From Anthostomella pinea (lineage: Eukaryota > Ascomycota > Sordariomycetes > Xylariales > Xylariaceae): DNA of 64,000 nt. Both the position numbers and the translations under genes were made by a program. A model generated the notes under the pieces. The model searched no databases, had not been told where the DNA came from, and saw nothing but the letters and a program-made list of their open reading frames with translations. The stretch is from contig CAUWAG010000010.1 of NCBI GenBank assembly GCA_963556695.1, positions 6,138,001-6,202,000 of the forward strand, in the 5' to 3' direction. Shown here piece by piece: positions 1 to 11,394 of the stretch. Numbering within the stretch: the first letter of the stretch is position 1; every line of letters begins with the position of its first letter.

Positions 1-145
1 ACAGTCTCAGTAGGTAATATACCCCGCAAAGCTAAACATATCTCCTCAAGCCGTTTATAAATAAGTGAACTGCCGTTGGTGCTTTCAGAAGGATAGTTTC
101 GAGTCAACTTCGATCGAGCAGGATACGAGAAGCCAAACTTGCATC

Positions 146-1856
146 ATGGCCGGAAACTTTGAGCAGGAAGACCTGCCCGTGCTGATCATCGGAGCCGGTA
201 AGAAAGCCCATACGTATCTTGGTCGTCTGACAACGGGCTACTTACTTACTGATATGCTACTATCGTAGGGACCTGTGGACTGGCTATAGCTCATGGCCTT
301 CACATTGTATGTCAAAGAATACCATACACAATGTCATATGGAATACCCTCATGCCTGCCCCCTTTCGGCCCTCCCACACTACCTACCCACGTTTCACTCC
401 CCCCGACTGACCAACCCCCAGAACAACATCCCCTACAAGCTCTTCGAGAAAGACAGCGCCCTAGGCACGCGCAACAACCGCGACTGGGCATTCGGCTGCC
501 ACTGGTCCCGCCCGATCCTCGCCTCCCTCCTGGGGCCCGCGGGCTGGGCGCGCGTCGAGCGCGCCGCCCTCGTCGACCCGGGCCTGCCGAGGGTCGAAAC
601 CGACGTCATCAACGTCTTCAACGGCGCGACGGGCGAGCGCGCCGGCGCCGTGCCCACGCCGGGCGTGAGCCGGTTCCTGAGGTCGCGGCTGCGCGGCCTG
701 ATCGCGGAGGGTATCGGGGGAAGCGAGGGGGTTGCCGAGTTTGGAAAGACGGTTGTTGGGGTTAGTTACGAGTATGGGGATGGCAGCAAGACCAGAAAGA
801 GCGTAACGGCGCATTTTGGAGATGGCACATCCGCCCGCGGCCGCCTCCTCATTGGCGCCGACGGCAGCCAGAGCGCCCTCCGCAGCATCCTCCTCGGCGC
901 GCCCGCCGCCTCGCTCAAGCGCCTCTCCCTCGTCTCGACCTTCATCAACGCCACCTACCCGCACGAGCTTGCGCTCTACCTTCGCAGCTTCCACCCGATT
1001 TTCAACCTGATCCTGCACCCCGAAAACATGGTCGGGTTCCTGGGCACGCTCGACGCGGCCGATCCTGACAAGCCCGAGACCTGGCGCTTCACGTTCTATA
1101 TCTCGTGGCCCTCGGATCTGGAGGAGCAGGCGGCGAATAAGGAAAAGGAAAGGGGGTGGGGGGTCAAGGAGAGGCTGAGGCAGATCCGGGAGAGGGCGAG
1201 GGGGTGGGGGGAGCCGTTGAGGAGCGCGTTTGAGGGGCTGGAGGAGGACCATGCGGAGGTTTATTATGGTGCCCTCGCGGATTGGGATCCGAGTCTGGAG
1301 GGACATGCTTGGGATAATAGGGGTGGGCTGGTCACGCTGGTGGGGGATGCGGCGCATCCGATGACTTATCGTGAGTTTCTCTTCTCTTCTCTTCTCGGTT
1401 ACTTGTTTGGGAGGTGGTGCCTGGGTGTCTCTTTTCAGGGCAGTCTTGGATATCTTCCGAGCTGTGATTACGTGTCGAATTGGAGCCTACCTAACCCCTA
1501 TTCCCCTATCCCCATCCCTCGAACGTCAACACAAACAATACTAACATCAACCCCCAGACCGCGGCCAAGGCCTCAACCACGCCCTAGCCGACGCCGGCAA
1601 GCTCGTCGAGCTACTATCCCACGCGAATAACACTACCAACACTACCAACCCTCATAAGTCCCAAGCCGATCTGATCACCGCATACGAGACCGAAATGCGC
1701 GCCCGCGCCGGCGCCGAGGTGCGGCTGAGCGAGATGAATAGCATCATGCTGCACGACTATGCCCGCGTCTCCGAGAGCCCGCTCATGAAGCAGGGGATGT
1801 CGATTGGGACTGGTCATGGCGGTGAGGGTGGTGAGGGGAAGACTGCTGCTGAGTGA
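146..1856 (+). CDS. FAD-dependent monooxygenase (salicylate hydroxylase-like)
   Basis: Predicted flavoprotein monooxygenase of 445 residues. Four exons are inferred: 146-197, 269-306, 422-1370 and 1558-1856; the joins keep frame and rebuild the family motifs. The N-terminal Rossmann dinucleotide fold reads VLIIGAGTCGLAIAHGL and is split by two short introns. The FAD/NAD(P)H DG motif is LLIGADGSQSALR. The flavin-ribityl GD motif is LVGDAAHPM, followed by HRGQGLNHA, in which the third intron falls. These three motifs in order define the PHBH-type class A monooxygenases, which insert oxygen from O2 into aromatic or polyketide-like substrates. The substrate cannot be read from sequence. There is no signal peptide or membrane anchor. 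The ATG at 146 is the first one giving the complete Rossmann motif. The GC-rich third exon produces long shadow reading frames on both strands. Confidence 0.88.
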
Positions 1857-2555
1857 GCTGGTTGGCGGGAGGGATGGGAATAGGGGGAGGCCCGAGGGTG
1901 GAGGGTGGACGGATGTGGGGACGACGATAGGGCTGATGTTTACGAGAGCTGAAGTCGATCGATTGCGGGAACGAGCGAATTGTCTGCTTCCAATCCATTA
2001 TGCGATGATCGCTGACGTGGACATCGCATTTCTTTTTCTTTCTGGATATTTATCCGTTTTGGGACATGTTTGGTTGAGGTACGTACAAAAACGTCTTGTT
2101 GCCGGCATACATGTAGCTTGCGCGCATGCATATACGTGAAGTACATGGTACGGACGTATGAAACAACTACAATGGTCACTGTGTGACGGAGTACGTACCT
2201 ATATCGCGATAAAGATAGACGTGACGGTGAGACAGACATCCAGGACTTCGGGCGTAACCAACTAAGGTGCTTCTCGAATCTCACGGCGGCTAGCAAAAAA
2301 AAACCCGTATGCTGATGCTTTGCGCCGCACATGGCACCCATGCCGTTTCTGATTGATGGTGTTTCTAAAACAAGAACTATTACTTGTAAGAATCAAATGC
2401 TTGAAGATACCTAAGTAGATATCTATGAACATGGGGTATCAATTGTCCGTTGTTCAGTTTCCCTTATTCCCGAACGCCAGCAGCCTTACTCCCAGATGGA
2501 GGGAGTTGTCCTCTCGCGGCGCCTCTCTACTCACAGGTAAATTTCCCTTCTTACA
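1857..2555. other. Intergenic, no gene seen
   Basis: About 700 bases between the monooxygenase stop and the reading frame that continues beyond MED6. It should hold the 3' ends of the two convergent genes. I see no protein family signal on either strand. Confidence 0.6.
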
Positions 2556-2882
2556 CTATTTGTTCGTCTTCTTCTTCGCCGGCTTGCCTTTGCCTAAAGA
2601 CGAATCCGTCGGCGGAAGCATGTTACCCGTGTTCAGCTTCCTCCGCTTGGTCTTAGGTGTCTTGGTAGGCGTTGTGGTCAAGTTATATGTCGTGGTTTCT
2701 TTCGCCGGCTTGCCTATGCCTAAAGACGAATCCGTCGGCGGAGGCATTTTACCCGTGTTTAGGTTCCCTCGCTTGGTCTTAGGCGTCTTGGTAGGCGTCT
2801 TGGTAGGCTCCTTGGTAGGTGTCTTGGTAGGCGTTGTGGTCAAGTTATTTGTCGTGGTATCTTTCGCCGACCCTCCTTCTTC
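2556..2882 (-). repeat. In-frame extension behind the MED6 stop, carrying a tandem repeat
   Basis: Reading the minus strand past the MED6 TAG (2883-2885), the same frame stays open for 108 codons to a stop at 2556. The product would be rich in Lys, Thr and Pro (PTKTPTK units). It contains two copies of a segment of about 120 to 165 bases (plus-strand 2572-2698 and 2701-2865), each with the peptide PPTDSSLG followed by a Lys-rich GKPAK stretch. The copies differ by short insertions that are multiples of three. Composition resembles the Lys/Thr/Pro-rich end of MED6 itself (KTPKTPTGTSKSKRKRKS). It could be an ancestral C-terminus cut off by a stop mutation, a readthrough extension, or 3' UTR that is open by chance. 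Confidence 0.6.
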
Positions 2883-3881
2883 CTAGGAGGTCGGTGTCTG
2901 ACCCGACTTTCTTTTCCGCTTAGACTTGGACGTCCCAGTAGGAGTCTTCGGAGTCTTGTCGCCCGCCTTTGCGTCTTTCTTACCTGCCTCTGGCGTGGCA
3001 GGGCTCTTGAACGACGTGTTGAGGGCTGTAATGCCCGGGATCTGCAGCTTCATGTTGTCTTTGCGTCCCGTCGAGGAGAGATGGAATTCACCCGGCTTGC
3101 CGGTGATCGGGTTCTCGTCCATGTAGTCTCCGCCGTGTTGCATGTGCACCATGAAGGAGTGCTCTGCAAGCCGCGAGTCGAGGGCTTGCCGGGTGGTCTT
3201 TTTAGGTTCCAGCGCGCCTTTGCTGCCCTGGCTCTCGGGCATCGGCGTCGCTTCCTTGGATTCGAGGTTCCGGGTGCGCGGATTTGTGACGGCAGGAGCC
3301 GTCTTGTATAGGTGTCCAAGCGAAGGTGACCAAGCCCTTGCGTTGTCTGCGGCTGGGAAGCACTTGCCCAGTGCTGAAGCAACAGTAGCCTGCATGAATG
3401 TCAGTCGATTGTGCATACAACTGCCCTACCTAGTCAGGGGTGTACACACCATTCTGAAGCCCAGGACTTGGGCCAGCGTAGGTGCCATGTAGACGTTCTC
3501 CCCAATAACGTAGTAGGTTGAATGTATTGTGATCTTGTCCTCGGCGTTTTCCCTTTTCTGGCGCGTCTGCTTGCGGATGACCCAGACTCCCGTGCCCGTC
3601 CCGGGCGCCATCTCGGCGGGCTCCTGGGCCACTATGAACTCCAAGCCGGACATCTCCCTCAGGCGGCCCTCAAAGGCCTCGCGCGTCTGGATCAGGTGGA
3701 ACATGTTAGCGTTGAACATGGCCTGGCTCGCGAGCACGGCATTATTGGATGTGCGGTCGAAGAAGGGCGACTCGGCGAAGTAGAAGAGCACCGAATTCGA
3801 GTGGATGCCTTGCATGGACTGCACCAGCACCGGATGTCGCCATTGTATCTCGTCTAACGGGGGCTCGTTGATTGCCGCCAT
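2883..3881 (-). CDS. MED6: Mediator complex subunit 6 (MED6)
   Basis: Subunit of the Mediator head module, a nuclear coactivator that links transcription factors to RNA polymerase II. Two exons, 3450-3881 and 2883-3389, with a 60-base intron (GTGTGT...CAG), give 312 residues, normal for filamentous fungi. The N-terminal half carries the family core: LDEIQWRHP near residue 10, then SVLFYFAESPFFDRTSNN, a central LEFIVAQEP segment, and STYYVIGENVYMAPTL before the intron. The splice joins LGFRM to ATVASALGK and keeps the helical C-terminal part. The tail is basic and low complexity (Lys/Thr/Pro). It is divergent from the MMtag-domain gene, with 428 bases between start codons. The frame stays open for 108 codons after the TAG stop; see the separate entry. 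Confidence 0.92.
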
Positions 3882-4309
3882 CTCGATGCACGCCTACTGG
3901 GCAGGTTACAGGTTACAGGTTGCAGGTTGCAGGTCGCAGATCTCTGATGCAGGTTGTTGAAAGGAGCAAGGACGAGGCTGAAATGATGGAAGTTGGAAGT
4001 TGGGGTTGGTTATGGCGTACACTGCTGGACTACCTTAAGTACTTACGCATCGCAGGGAATTCCTTGCACTAAACACTAAACTTTGGCGGGGCACTTCTAG
4101 CTTTCGATTGTGCCCCACTGCCCTGGACCAGCCAGCCTCATTTCAATTCCATCTTTCTACATTCACGTTACCACCCACTTCCTACTTCCGGCAACACCTC
4201 ACGACCGACGCGACACCTGCAACATAGGTACCCCGCGATCATTCCATACGGCGCTACGATTCTACTGCGACTACTAATCCATTGATCAAATCATACGAAT
4301 TGCGCCATC
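3882..4309. promoter_or_regulatory. Shared divergent promoter of MED6 and the MMtag gene, with 7-bp repeats
   Basis: The 428 bases separate two divergent start codons and so must serve as promoter and 5' UTR for both. Close to the MED6 start, at 3902-3938, is a run of about five CAGGTTA/CAGGTTG 7-mers. Whether these bind a factor is unknown. No canonical TATA box was picked out with confidence. Confidence 0.6.
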
Positions 4310-5134
4310 ATGGATCTCGTTTCGAGCATCCGCAAATCAGGCTCGCGCGGAGGAGTTAATTTCAACTGGGAAGACGTCCAAGGCTCCGTCCACCGCGAAA
4401 ACTACCTCGGTCACAGCCTAAAAGCCCCCGTTGGACGCTGGCAGAAGGGCCGAGACCTCAACTGGTACGCAAAACCAAATGCGACCGCCGCTTCGTCAAA
4501 CGAAACAGCAGAGGAGAGAGCAGAGCGGGAGCGAAAAGAAGAGCTGAAACAAATCAAGGAGGCCGAAGAAGACGCGCTGGCTCGAGCACTCGGTCTACCC
4601 GTAGCCCAACGCAATGTGACGGGGTCGAATTCGATCGAGGTTGGCGAAGGACGGGGTGCTGTGGGTGACAATCCGGCAGCGGCAGTGGCGGCGGCAGCGG
4701 TGCTTGTGGAGAGCCAAGAGACAGAGGGCAGCAAGCGCAGAGCATCGAAACGACACGATGACCCCGAACGACGACACCGAAGAAGACACAGGAGCAGAAG
4801 TCGAAACCGGGACAGCCACAGGGACAGGGAGCGTGACGGACGGCGCGACAGATTACCACGGAGGGGGACTGAGTCCCACAGGCACAGATCGAGAGATAAC
4901 GCCAGGGATGACAGACGTGATCACCGCAGGCGGCGAAGTCACAGTCGCGAACGAGACTCCCACAGATCCAAGGGAGGCCAAGATCATTGGAGAGAGCGAA
5001 GTAGAAGTCGCAGCGCTGAGAGGTTTGAGCGAAGAAGAGACGGTGCGAGCGACGATCACCGGCAAAGGTCCAGGGACCGGCGACGTAGCAGAAGCCCTCA
5101 GCATCACCGACGGAGAAGCCCGGCCAGAGACTAG
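4310..5134 (+). CDS. MMtag-domain protein (MMTAG2-like) with RS/RD-rich tail
   Basis: Single exon, 274 residues. The first 60 residues match the MMtag (multiple myeloma tumour-associated protein 2-like) domain: GGVNFNWEDVQ, then RENYLGHSL, KAPVGRWQKGRDLNWYAK. A charged helical stretch follows (EERAERERKEELKQIKEAEE). The last 130 residues are dominated by Arg, Asp, Ser and His with many RS, RD and RR pairs (RRRHRSRSRNRDS), as in splicing-associated proteins. A nuclear role in RNA metabolism is likely by composition, but the function of this family in fungi is not established. The repetitive codons of the tail create long antisense and frame-shifted shadow frames between 4411 and 5174, which I discard. 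Confidence 0.85.
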   Translation: MDLVSSIRKSGSRGGVNFNWEDVQGSVHRENYLGHSLKAPVGRWQKGRDLNWYAKPNATAASSNETAEERAERERKEELKQIKEAEEDALARALGLPVAQRNVTGSNSIEVGEGRGAVGDNPAAAVAAAAVLVESQETEGSKRRASKRHDDPERRHRRRHRSRSRNRDSHRDRERDGRRDRLPRRGTESHRHRSRDNARDDRRDHRRRRSHSRERDSHRSKGGQDHWRERSRSRSAERFERRRDGASDDHRQRSRDRRRSRSPQHHRRRSPARD

Positions 5135-6028
5135 GTACAAGACGGAGGTTACCTACATGTAGTGCTTGAGGCACAGGGTGGTTCTGACGGTGTCATGAAT
5201 CGAGGCTATACTCTGCATGCTAAAGAACACACACCGAGCAACGGGGGAAAGGTACGTCTGCTTACGTTACGTACGTTATAACCGGCTTACACAGTCAGAG
5301 ACATGCAAGATCCTTTCAGTCTGTGTTGACAACTACTTGCTGCCAAAATTCTATCAGTCATCACGTGTATGAGTCATAGAGTTCTTCTCTGCACCTTCTC
5401 GAAGCTCTGAAAATCACACGTTGCATGTTGGATACATTGAGGCGCTTCCGGGTTGCCTGGCTGCAGTGCGTGGGTGACGAAGCACCAGAGTGACACTTGA
5501 GCAGGAACCCGGAGTTTAGTGGAGTTTAGATAAGGTAGAGGTCTAGCGGCTATCTACGTACATATCTCCAAGGGACCAAGTCACCAGGCGAAACAAGCAT
5601 CGTCATCACCTAATAATAACACTCCCTTTGTCATCGAGACGGGAGCTCACCCTGGGTATCTTAACAGAGAATACCCCTAAGCCAAGGCATCGAGTTCGTT
5701 CCACTCCGCTGCCTTTGTCCTAGAGTCTTATCGTTTCTGGTCCTTTGTCTGCATGCGACACATCCCTTAACGAGACATCCAAGTCACATGTACAGTTAGG
5801 TACTTGCTGCCTGTAAGCTCTGGCTGCACCTCGATTAGGTACCGTGGTATACCTGCGCAACCTTGAGGCCAGCCTCGCCACCCTGCCTTAGGACGAGTTG
5901 CTCCGACTACTACGCCTCCCAGTCGCCGCACCACGAGTGCCAGATAGCAAACCTAGACCTAGTCGGCCAAGTGTTTACACACCCCATAATGTTCCGCTGA
6001 CTCAACACCTTCGCTGAACACAGAGAAG
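5135..6028. other. Intergenic between tandem genes, no gene seen
   Basis: About 890 bases containing the 3' end of the MMtag gene and the promoter and 5' leader of the large GHKL-ATPase gene. No reading frame with family similarity and no repeat was found. Confidence 0.6.
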
Positions 6029-9000
6029 ATGGACTATGGAAGACTTCGGGCCGCTGCCCTTCGGGACGGCGAGGACGAGGAAGCAGTTACTGTCGACACC
6101 CGAGCTCTAATCGACAAAGTTCTTGCCAGATACTCGGGAGAATGGACCACGTTGCGAGAGCTGATCCAAAACGCTGCCGACGCCCAGGCTACCACCGTCA
6201 AAATCAAGTGGGAAACCCTGCCCTCGACCCAGATACCCCTCCCAACCACGACGGACCGATCCGAGATACTGAAGCATATCATCGCGAACCATACACTACG
6301 CCGACTCGTCGTCCAAAATAATGGCACGCCATTCACCAAGACCGACTGGGGCCGGCTCAAGCGAATCGCCGAGGGTAACCCAGATGAAACCAAGATCGGT
6401 GCTTTCGGTGTCGGATTCTACAGTGTCTTCGCAGACTGCGAGGAGCCCTTCGTCAGCTCGGGCAACGAGGCCATGGCATTCTACTGGAAGGGGAACGCCC
6501 TCTTCACGAGGAAGCTACAACTGCCCGAGGACCAGTGTACCTTGGATACAGCCTTCGTCCTTGACTACAGAAACGCCACAACAACACTGCCGAACTTGCT
6601 GTCTGTCAGCCAGTTCCTAGCGACAAGTCTGACCTTTGTGGCATTGCAGCACATAGAGTTCTGGATTGATAACTACCAGATCCTCTCCTTACAAAAGAAG
6701 GCCAGTCCGAGTGTTGATGTTGCTCTTTCAAGAGATATTGAGACTACGACCAAGGAGCGTATAATGAAAGTGCAAAGTGTCGATCGCTCCAGTGCACAAA
6801 TCGATGTCACCTTCATGAGTGCCGTGGGGTGGAAGCCGAAGGTGGCAACAGCGCAAGCGTACGGAATGGGCAACTCAGAGGTACCCTCGCTACGAAGCTT
6901 CTTCTCCAGGTTAACCGCGGCTACATCGAAGCAAGTCAAGGCAATAAAGGAAGAGAAAGCCGCCCAGGAAGCGATCTCTGAAGACATCACGGCCTTGTCA
7001 ACATCCAAGATCTTCCTTCGAGTGACGACTGCTGCCATCAAGACGTCTGTGACTGGGAACTTTGCGGCAGAGTTGGAAAGAGCCACGAAGAAACCCCCAC
7101 CGAAGATTGCAAAGTTGTCCATCTTGACGTCTTCATATGACGAAACCGAAGCCTCAAAGAGCACACAGACATCCACACCGGCTTCTAAAGCTACCAATGT
7201 GTTCTCATCCGTGCTTCCAAGCAAGAAGGGCGGTCGAATCTTCATTGGATTTCCGACAACTCAGACCACTGGTGCTGGCATGCATATATCCGCTCCCTCA
7301 GTTATCCCAACCGTCGAGCGTGAAGCCATCGATCTAAACGCGAGATGGGTTCGGACGTGGAACACCGAGATGCTGCGTGCAGCAGGCATCATGACACGGC
7401 TGGCTTTCGCCAACGAAATGGCCGAGCTACAGCTGAAGCTTGAAAGAGCAGCTGGGAGCGCAGGCACTGTGTTAACTTCGAAGGAGACCGCCAAGTACAT
7501 ACCCGAAGCGTTGCACTTATTGAAAGCCTTCACCTTTGGAGACTCAACGCCGAGTGGTCATGTCTCGCAAATCATCGAGGAAGCATTCTGGACGTCGTAT
7601 AAGAAGCCATTCGTAGAGATATACAGCAGCCGGGGCGTACTCCCGACTACCAAGGTTCGCCTTGGATCACAAGAACTTGCGAAATTTGTCGATGGCATCC
7701 CAGTCATCCCAGCCGAATTGGAAGAAACTGGCTTTGTTCTCAAGCTGAAGGAGTTCGACCTACTGTCACATATTACTGTGGATGATGTGCGTGCAGAGCT
7801 GTCTGGGAAGCCACTGAATGAAGCTCAGCTCATCAGCTTTATCCAGTGGGCTGGTAAGAAGGCGGTTCAGGGTGAGCTTGATCCCCCAAGCAGGGACCGT
7901 CTTCTCGATGTTGCAGTCGCAATAGTAAGCAAGGACAACAAAGAACCTGGTGATATCATCGCACTGGGCAGTATCACAAACTTCGTAACGACGCAAAAAA
8001 TACCCCCTGGCCTGCCAATCCCTCCGACCACGATACCCTTCGAGTTCACCAAGAATTGCAACATCCAGGAGTTGCAAGCGCTGGGCTGGACCTTCTTGGA
8101 CATTGCACCATGGCTCAAATTCCTGATCGAAACACGAGCGAACAGGGCGGACGAGCAGAACATGACCAAGTCGCCCGAGTTCGCAACCCGAATTCTGTCT
8201 GTCATATCAAAAGGTTGGGACAGTCTGAGCGTGGGCTCCAAGAACACCATCACGTCCTTGCTCCAGAACCACTCCGTCATACCCACCAGAATGGGTATGA
8301 GGAAGCCAACTGAGTCGTACTTCCCAAACGTGAAGTTGTTTGATGATCTTCCGACAATTGAATGCTCGGCGCTCAAGGAGAAGTTTCTCTCTGCAATCGG
8401 CGTGAGGAAAACCGTCGACCTCGAGACGATTTTTACACGCCTGTTGAACCCCTCTCCAGGTGCTGAGGATTCTGGGAAAGCGAGATGGAGTCATGTCGAA
8501 CTGATCAAATACCTGGCGTCCGTTCGAGCCGATATTCCTGCCGATGATCTAAAAAAGCTTAAACAATCCCGAATATGCCCTGCCGAGGCGGGACCGCCGG
8601 GCAAAGAGTCGAGTCAAGCAACCTCACAGCTGTACAAGGTGTCTGAACTTTACGAGCCCAAAGGCCCCCTTCGGTCCCTTCGTCTCGGGATCCTTCAGTG
8701 GCCAAGCGAAGGCCTGAGACCTGGCTCAGCAGAAGGCAAGTTCTTGGCTGCTCTTGGTCTTCAGCCTTACCCAAGCGCTCCCGAACTCTTGGAAATGATG
8801 TCCTCTTCAGATGAGACATTGCGTGAGAGCGCCATGAACTACTTCGTTACTTACCATGAGACGAATCATTATGGTTCGTACACCACTGGGCAAAGCTCTA
8901 ACTTATTCCTGCCTATCGAGGGAAGAGCAAAACAGCTTGTTTGCCCATCTAATTGCTACACAAATCAAGCCGCTGCTGTCTTAGGATTCAACATTCTAAA

Positions 9001-11394
9001 GAAAGATTTGCATGCCCACGCCAACAAATTCGGAGTATCCGTGAACCCGCCTATTATGGAATGTGTGGAGCGTCTCATCGGTAAGCCTCCAGCAGATCAG
9101 CGTGAGGCAGTTGCGGTCTTTGGGTACCTCGCTAGTCGCGTATCCGACTTGAAAACAACTTCGATCACGAGGCTCGGCGATTCCCCAATCGTGCCTGTCA
9201 CAAGAACAAAGCGACTATCGAGCTCTCAGTCACCGGGGATCGTTGACCGGAAGGCTCCGCTCACCATCCACCTTAGCCCTCGCCATTGCTATCTTGGAAG
9301 TGCATCGATGTATGGAGACATCTTTGACTTTGTGGACTTTGGCCAAACCGCGAATGTCTTCTTGAGTGCTTGTGGATCGAAGAACGAACCTACCAAGCTA
9401 GAGATTGCCCAACTAGCCGCTGGGGAGCCAGCGAGGCTTTTGAGCGTACTCCAGAGCCCGGACAAATACCTGAATCTCCTGCGGTTCCTGGCAGAGGACA
9501 TGTCAACACTCAAGAGAGACAAGGACTTGTGGAAGAAAATGAAATCTTCTCCGTTCCTACTAGCGTTCAAGGAGATCAGCAATCCATCTAAGGAGAAAGC
9601 GCCCGAGAATGATGACGAAGAAACCGTCAGGACGTACCAGCTCGCTGCTCCTTCGAATATCGTGATTCTAGACGACTTTATAAGCTACCGACTGTTCAAG
9701 GATCACTTGATGTGTGCCCCCGAGGAAGATTTGCTTGAGGCATTCTACCTCGCTCTTGGCACTCCGTCTCTTAGCGCTACTGTCCAGGAGGATCTCAGGA
9801 TTGGACCGCACAGCGAAAAGCAAGAAGGCGCTATGTGGCTCCAGAAGCACGTTCTGGAGCGGTCAAAACTCTTCATACACGAATACAGCAGGTACTCGCG
9901 CGACGCTATCAAACATGATGCAAAATGGCTCGAGAAGAACTTGACCGTGCAGGTCGTGCGGTCTGTGGCGCTCCGTCGGTCACTGCGGACTAATAGCCAG
10001 TCTCACACGGAGAAGCGGTCGGCTGCGTGTCAACAAGGCAGGAATGGATGGGTGCTGTATGTGGCATCCGAATCCGATCGTCCTGACATGTACCAAGTTG
10101 GCCAAGCCGTCTGCCAACTCATCCTCAACCGGCCAAGTCAGCAGGCTTATTTCTTCTTTGAGCCATTCCTCAAGCTGGATCTTCTGGACTTGCGAGCTCG
10201 TGGGTACAATGTTGACCGTATCCTACGAGCAAAAGCTGCAGAAGCGAGAATAGCAGACGAAGAAAGACGGAAGGCACTTGATGCCGAGCAAGCCAGAATC
10301 AGAGAACAGGAACAAGAGTTCAGAAGGCAGAACCAGGCTACTGCATCTGCGGCGAGAGAACAGAATAGCACTCCACCTCCCCGGATGCCAGGTGGCTTTG
10401 ACTCGCCTGATGATAACGCAGCTGGTCCATCATCGCTGTTGCCGCCATCCCCGCAGAACAAGAGAGGCAGAGGCTTGTTCTCCAATCTTTCTAAGCGTTT
10501 TGGCTTTGAATCTACCGACGATGTAGAGCAGAAGTTGAGAAATTTCATGGGTTCCACGCCCGATCCAGCTCCTCTCCCTCCTGCCGAGTCATCGTCTGGC
10601 TCTGGAAAACCTGGCAAGAAAGGGGAAGACGGCCAGGTCACCAATCCTGCGATTGTCCAGCAGAATCTCCTCAATGCCATCAAATCGACTCGAGCACATG
10701 ACTCATCGCATCTCTTCTCTCCTCCTACGACGCAGGATGTAAAGGAACAGGCAACGTACTGTGACGATACCGCAGGGAAGGACCTCACGTTTGTTGCGGA
10801 AGCCTCGAACGGCATCCGAGTGTTCGTGTCCAATGCCGTCACAAACTTCGACGCTGGGCTCTTCTTGTCATCAAACCATGGCGCGATCAACGCATTTGCC
10901 TCGTTACTGAAAGAAGTCGGTGATGTATACGCGATTAAGAAGTCGGCACTACACATCTTCTACGACGAGTCCGGCGGCACGATCGCCTTCAACCGGGACG
11001 GAAGCATCTTCGGTAATCTGCGCTTCTACCTTCAGCTCCACGCGGAGCAGACGACGGGAGACGGCAAGGCGGCTGCGTCTGTGTGGTGGTGGGTTGTACT
11101 GGCTCACGAGCTTGCTCACAACATCATCAAACCGCACAACTCTGACCACAGCTACTATACGTGAGTGATCTTAGCACCCTTCGTTAGTTAAATCTTGGAT
11201 GCAGACTAACAAGACATAGCGAGTCGTTTATCCAACAGTACTTCCAGAAGATGATGCTGAAGGTGGCACAGCTCGTTAGTAGTGGTGCGCCTTCCGCATC
11301 AAACCAGGCGGCACCACCCCCCTTGCCGTCTAGCAGCAGGGCAGATACTGCAGGGCCCGCCGGAGCCCCTCCGCCGCCGTATAGAGAGCATTAA
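6029..11394 (+). CDS. Large sacsin-like GHKL-ATPase protein (DUF3684) with C-terminal HExxH motif
   Basis: Two exons (6029-11160, 11220-11394) encode 1768 residues. The N-terminus is a GHKL/HSP90-like ATP-binding domain of the type in sacsin and fungal DUF3684 proteins: N-box LRELIQNAADA (E44, N48), QNNGTPF at about 96-102, and the glycine-rich lid IGAFGVGFYSVF at 123-134. The middle 1300 residues have no motif I can name. Residues of about 1400-1450 form a charged helix rich in Glu, Arg and Gln, then a Pro/Ser-rich linker. Near the end is HELAHNIIKPH (H1693, E1694, H1697, H1703), an HExxH signature with a third His at the metzincin spacing, followed by a further His and YYTESF. The 59-base intron falls just after it. 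The last 35 residues are Pro/Ala-rich. A chaperone-like role is inferred from the ATPase fold only; protease activity is untested. Confidence 0.88.

Noticed and set aside
461..1357. Long minus-strand frame of 298 codons opposite the monooxygenase
   Set aside because: Pro/Arg-rich shadow of the GC-rich coding exon; the plus strand carries the family motifs.
2425..2886. Plus-strand frame rich in Val, Leu and Gly (153 codons)
   Set aside because: It is the complement of the PTKTP repeat behind MED6; the hydrophobic repeat peptide is a by-product.
4554..5174. Antisense frame of 206 codons opposite the MMtag gene
   Set aside because: Created by Arg/Asp/Ser/His codons of the SR-like tail.
10147..10956. 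Minus-strand frame of 269 codons inside the GHKL-ATPase gene
   Set aside because: Ser/Ala-rich mirror of the Glu/Arg/Pro-rich linker; no independent protein signal.
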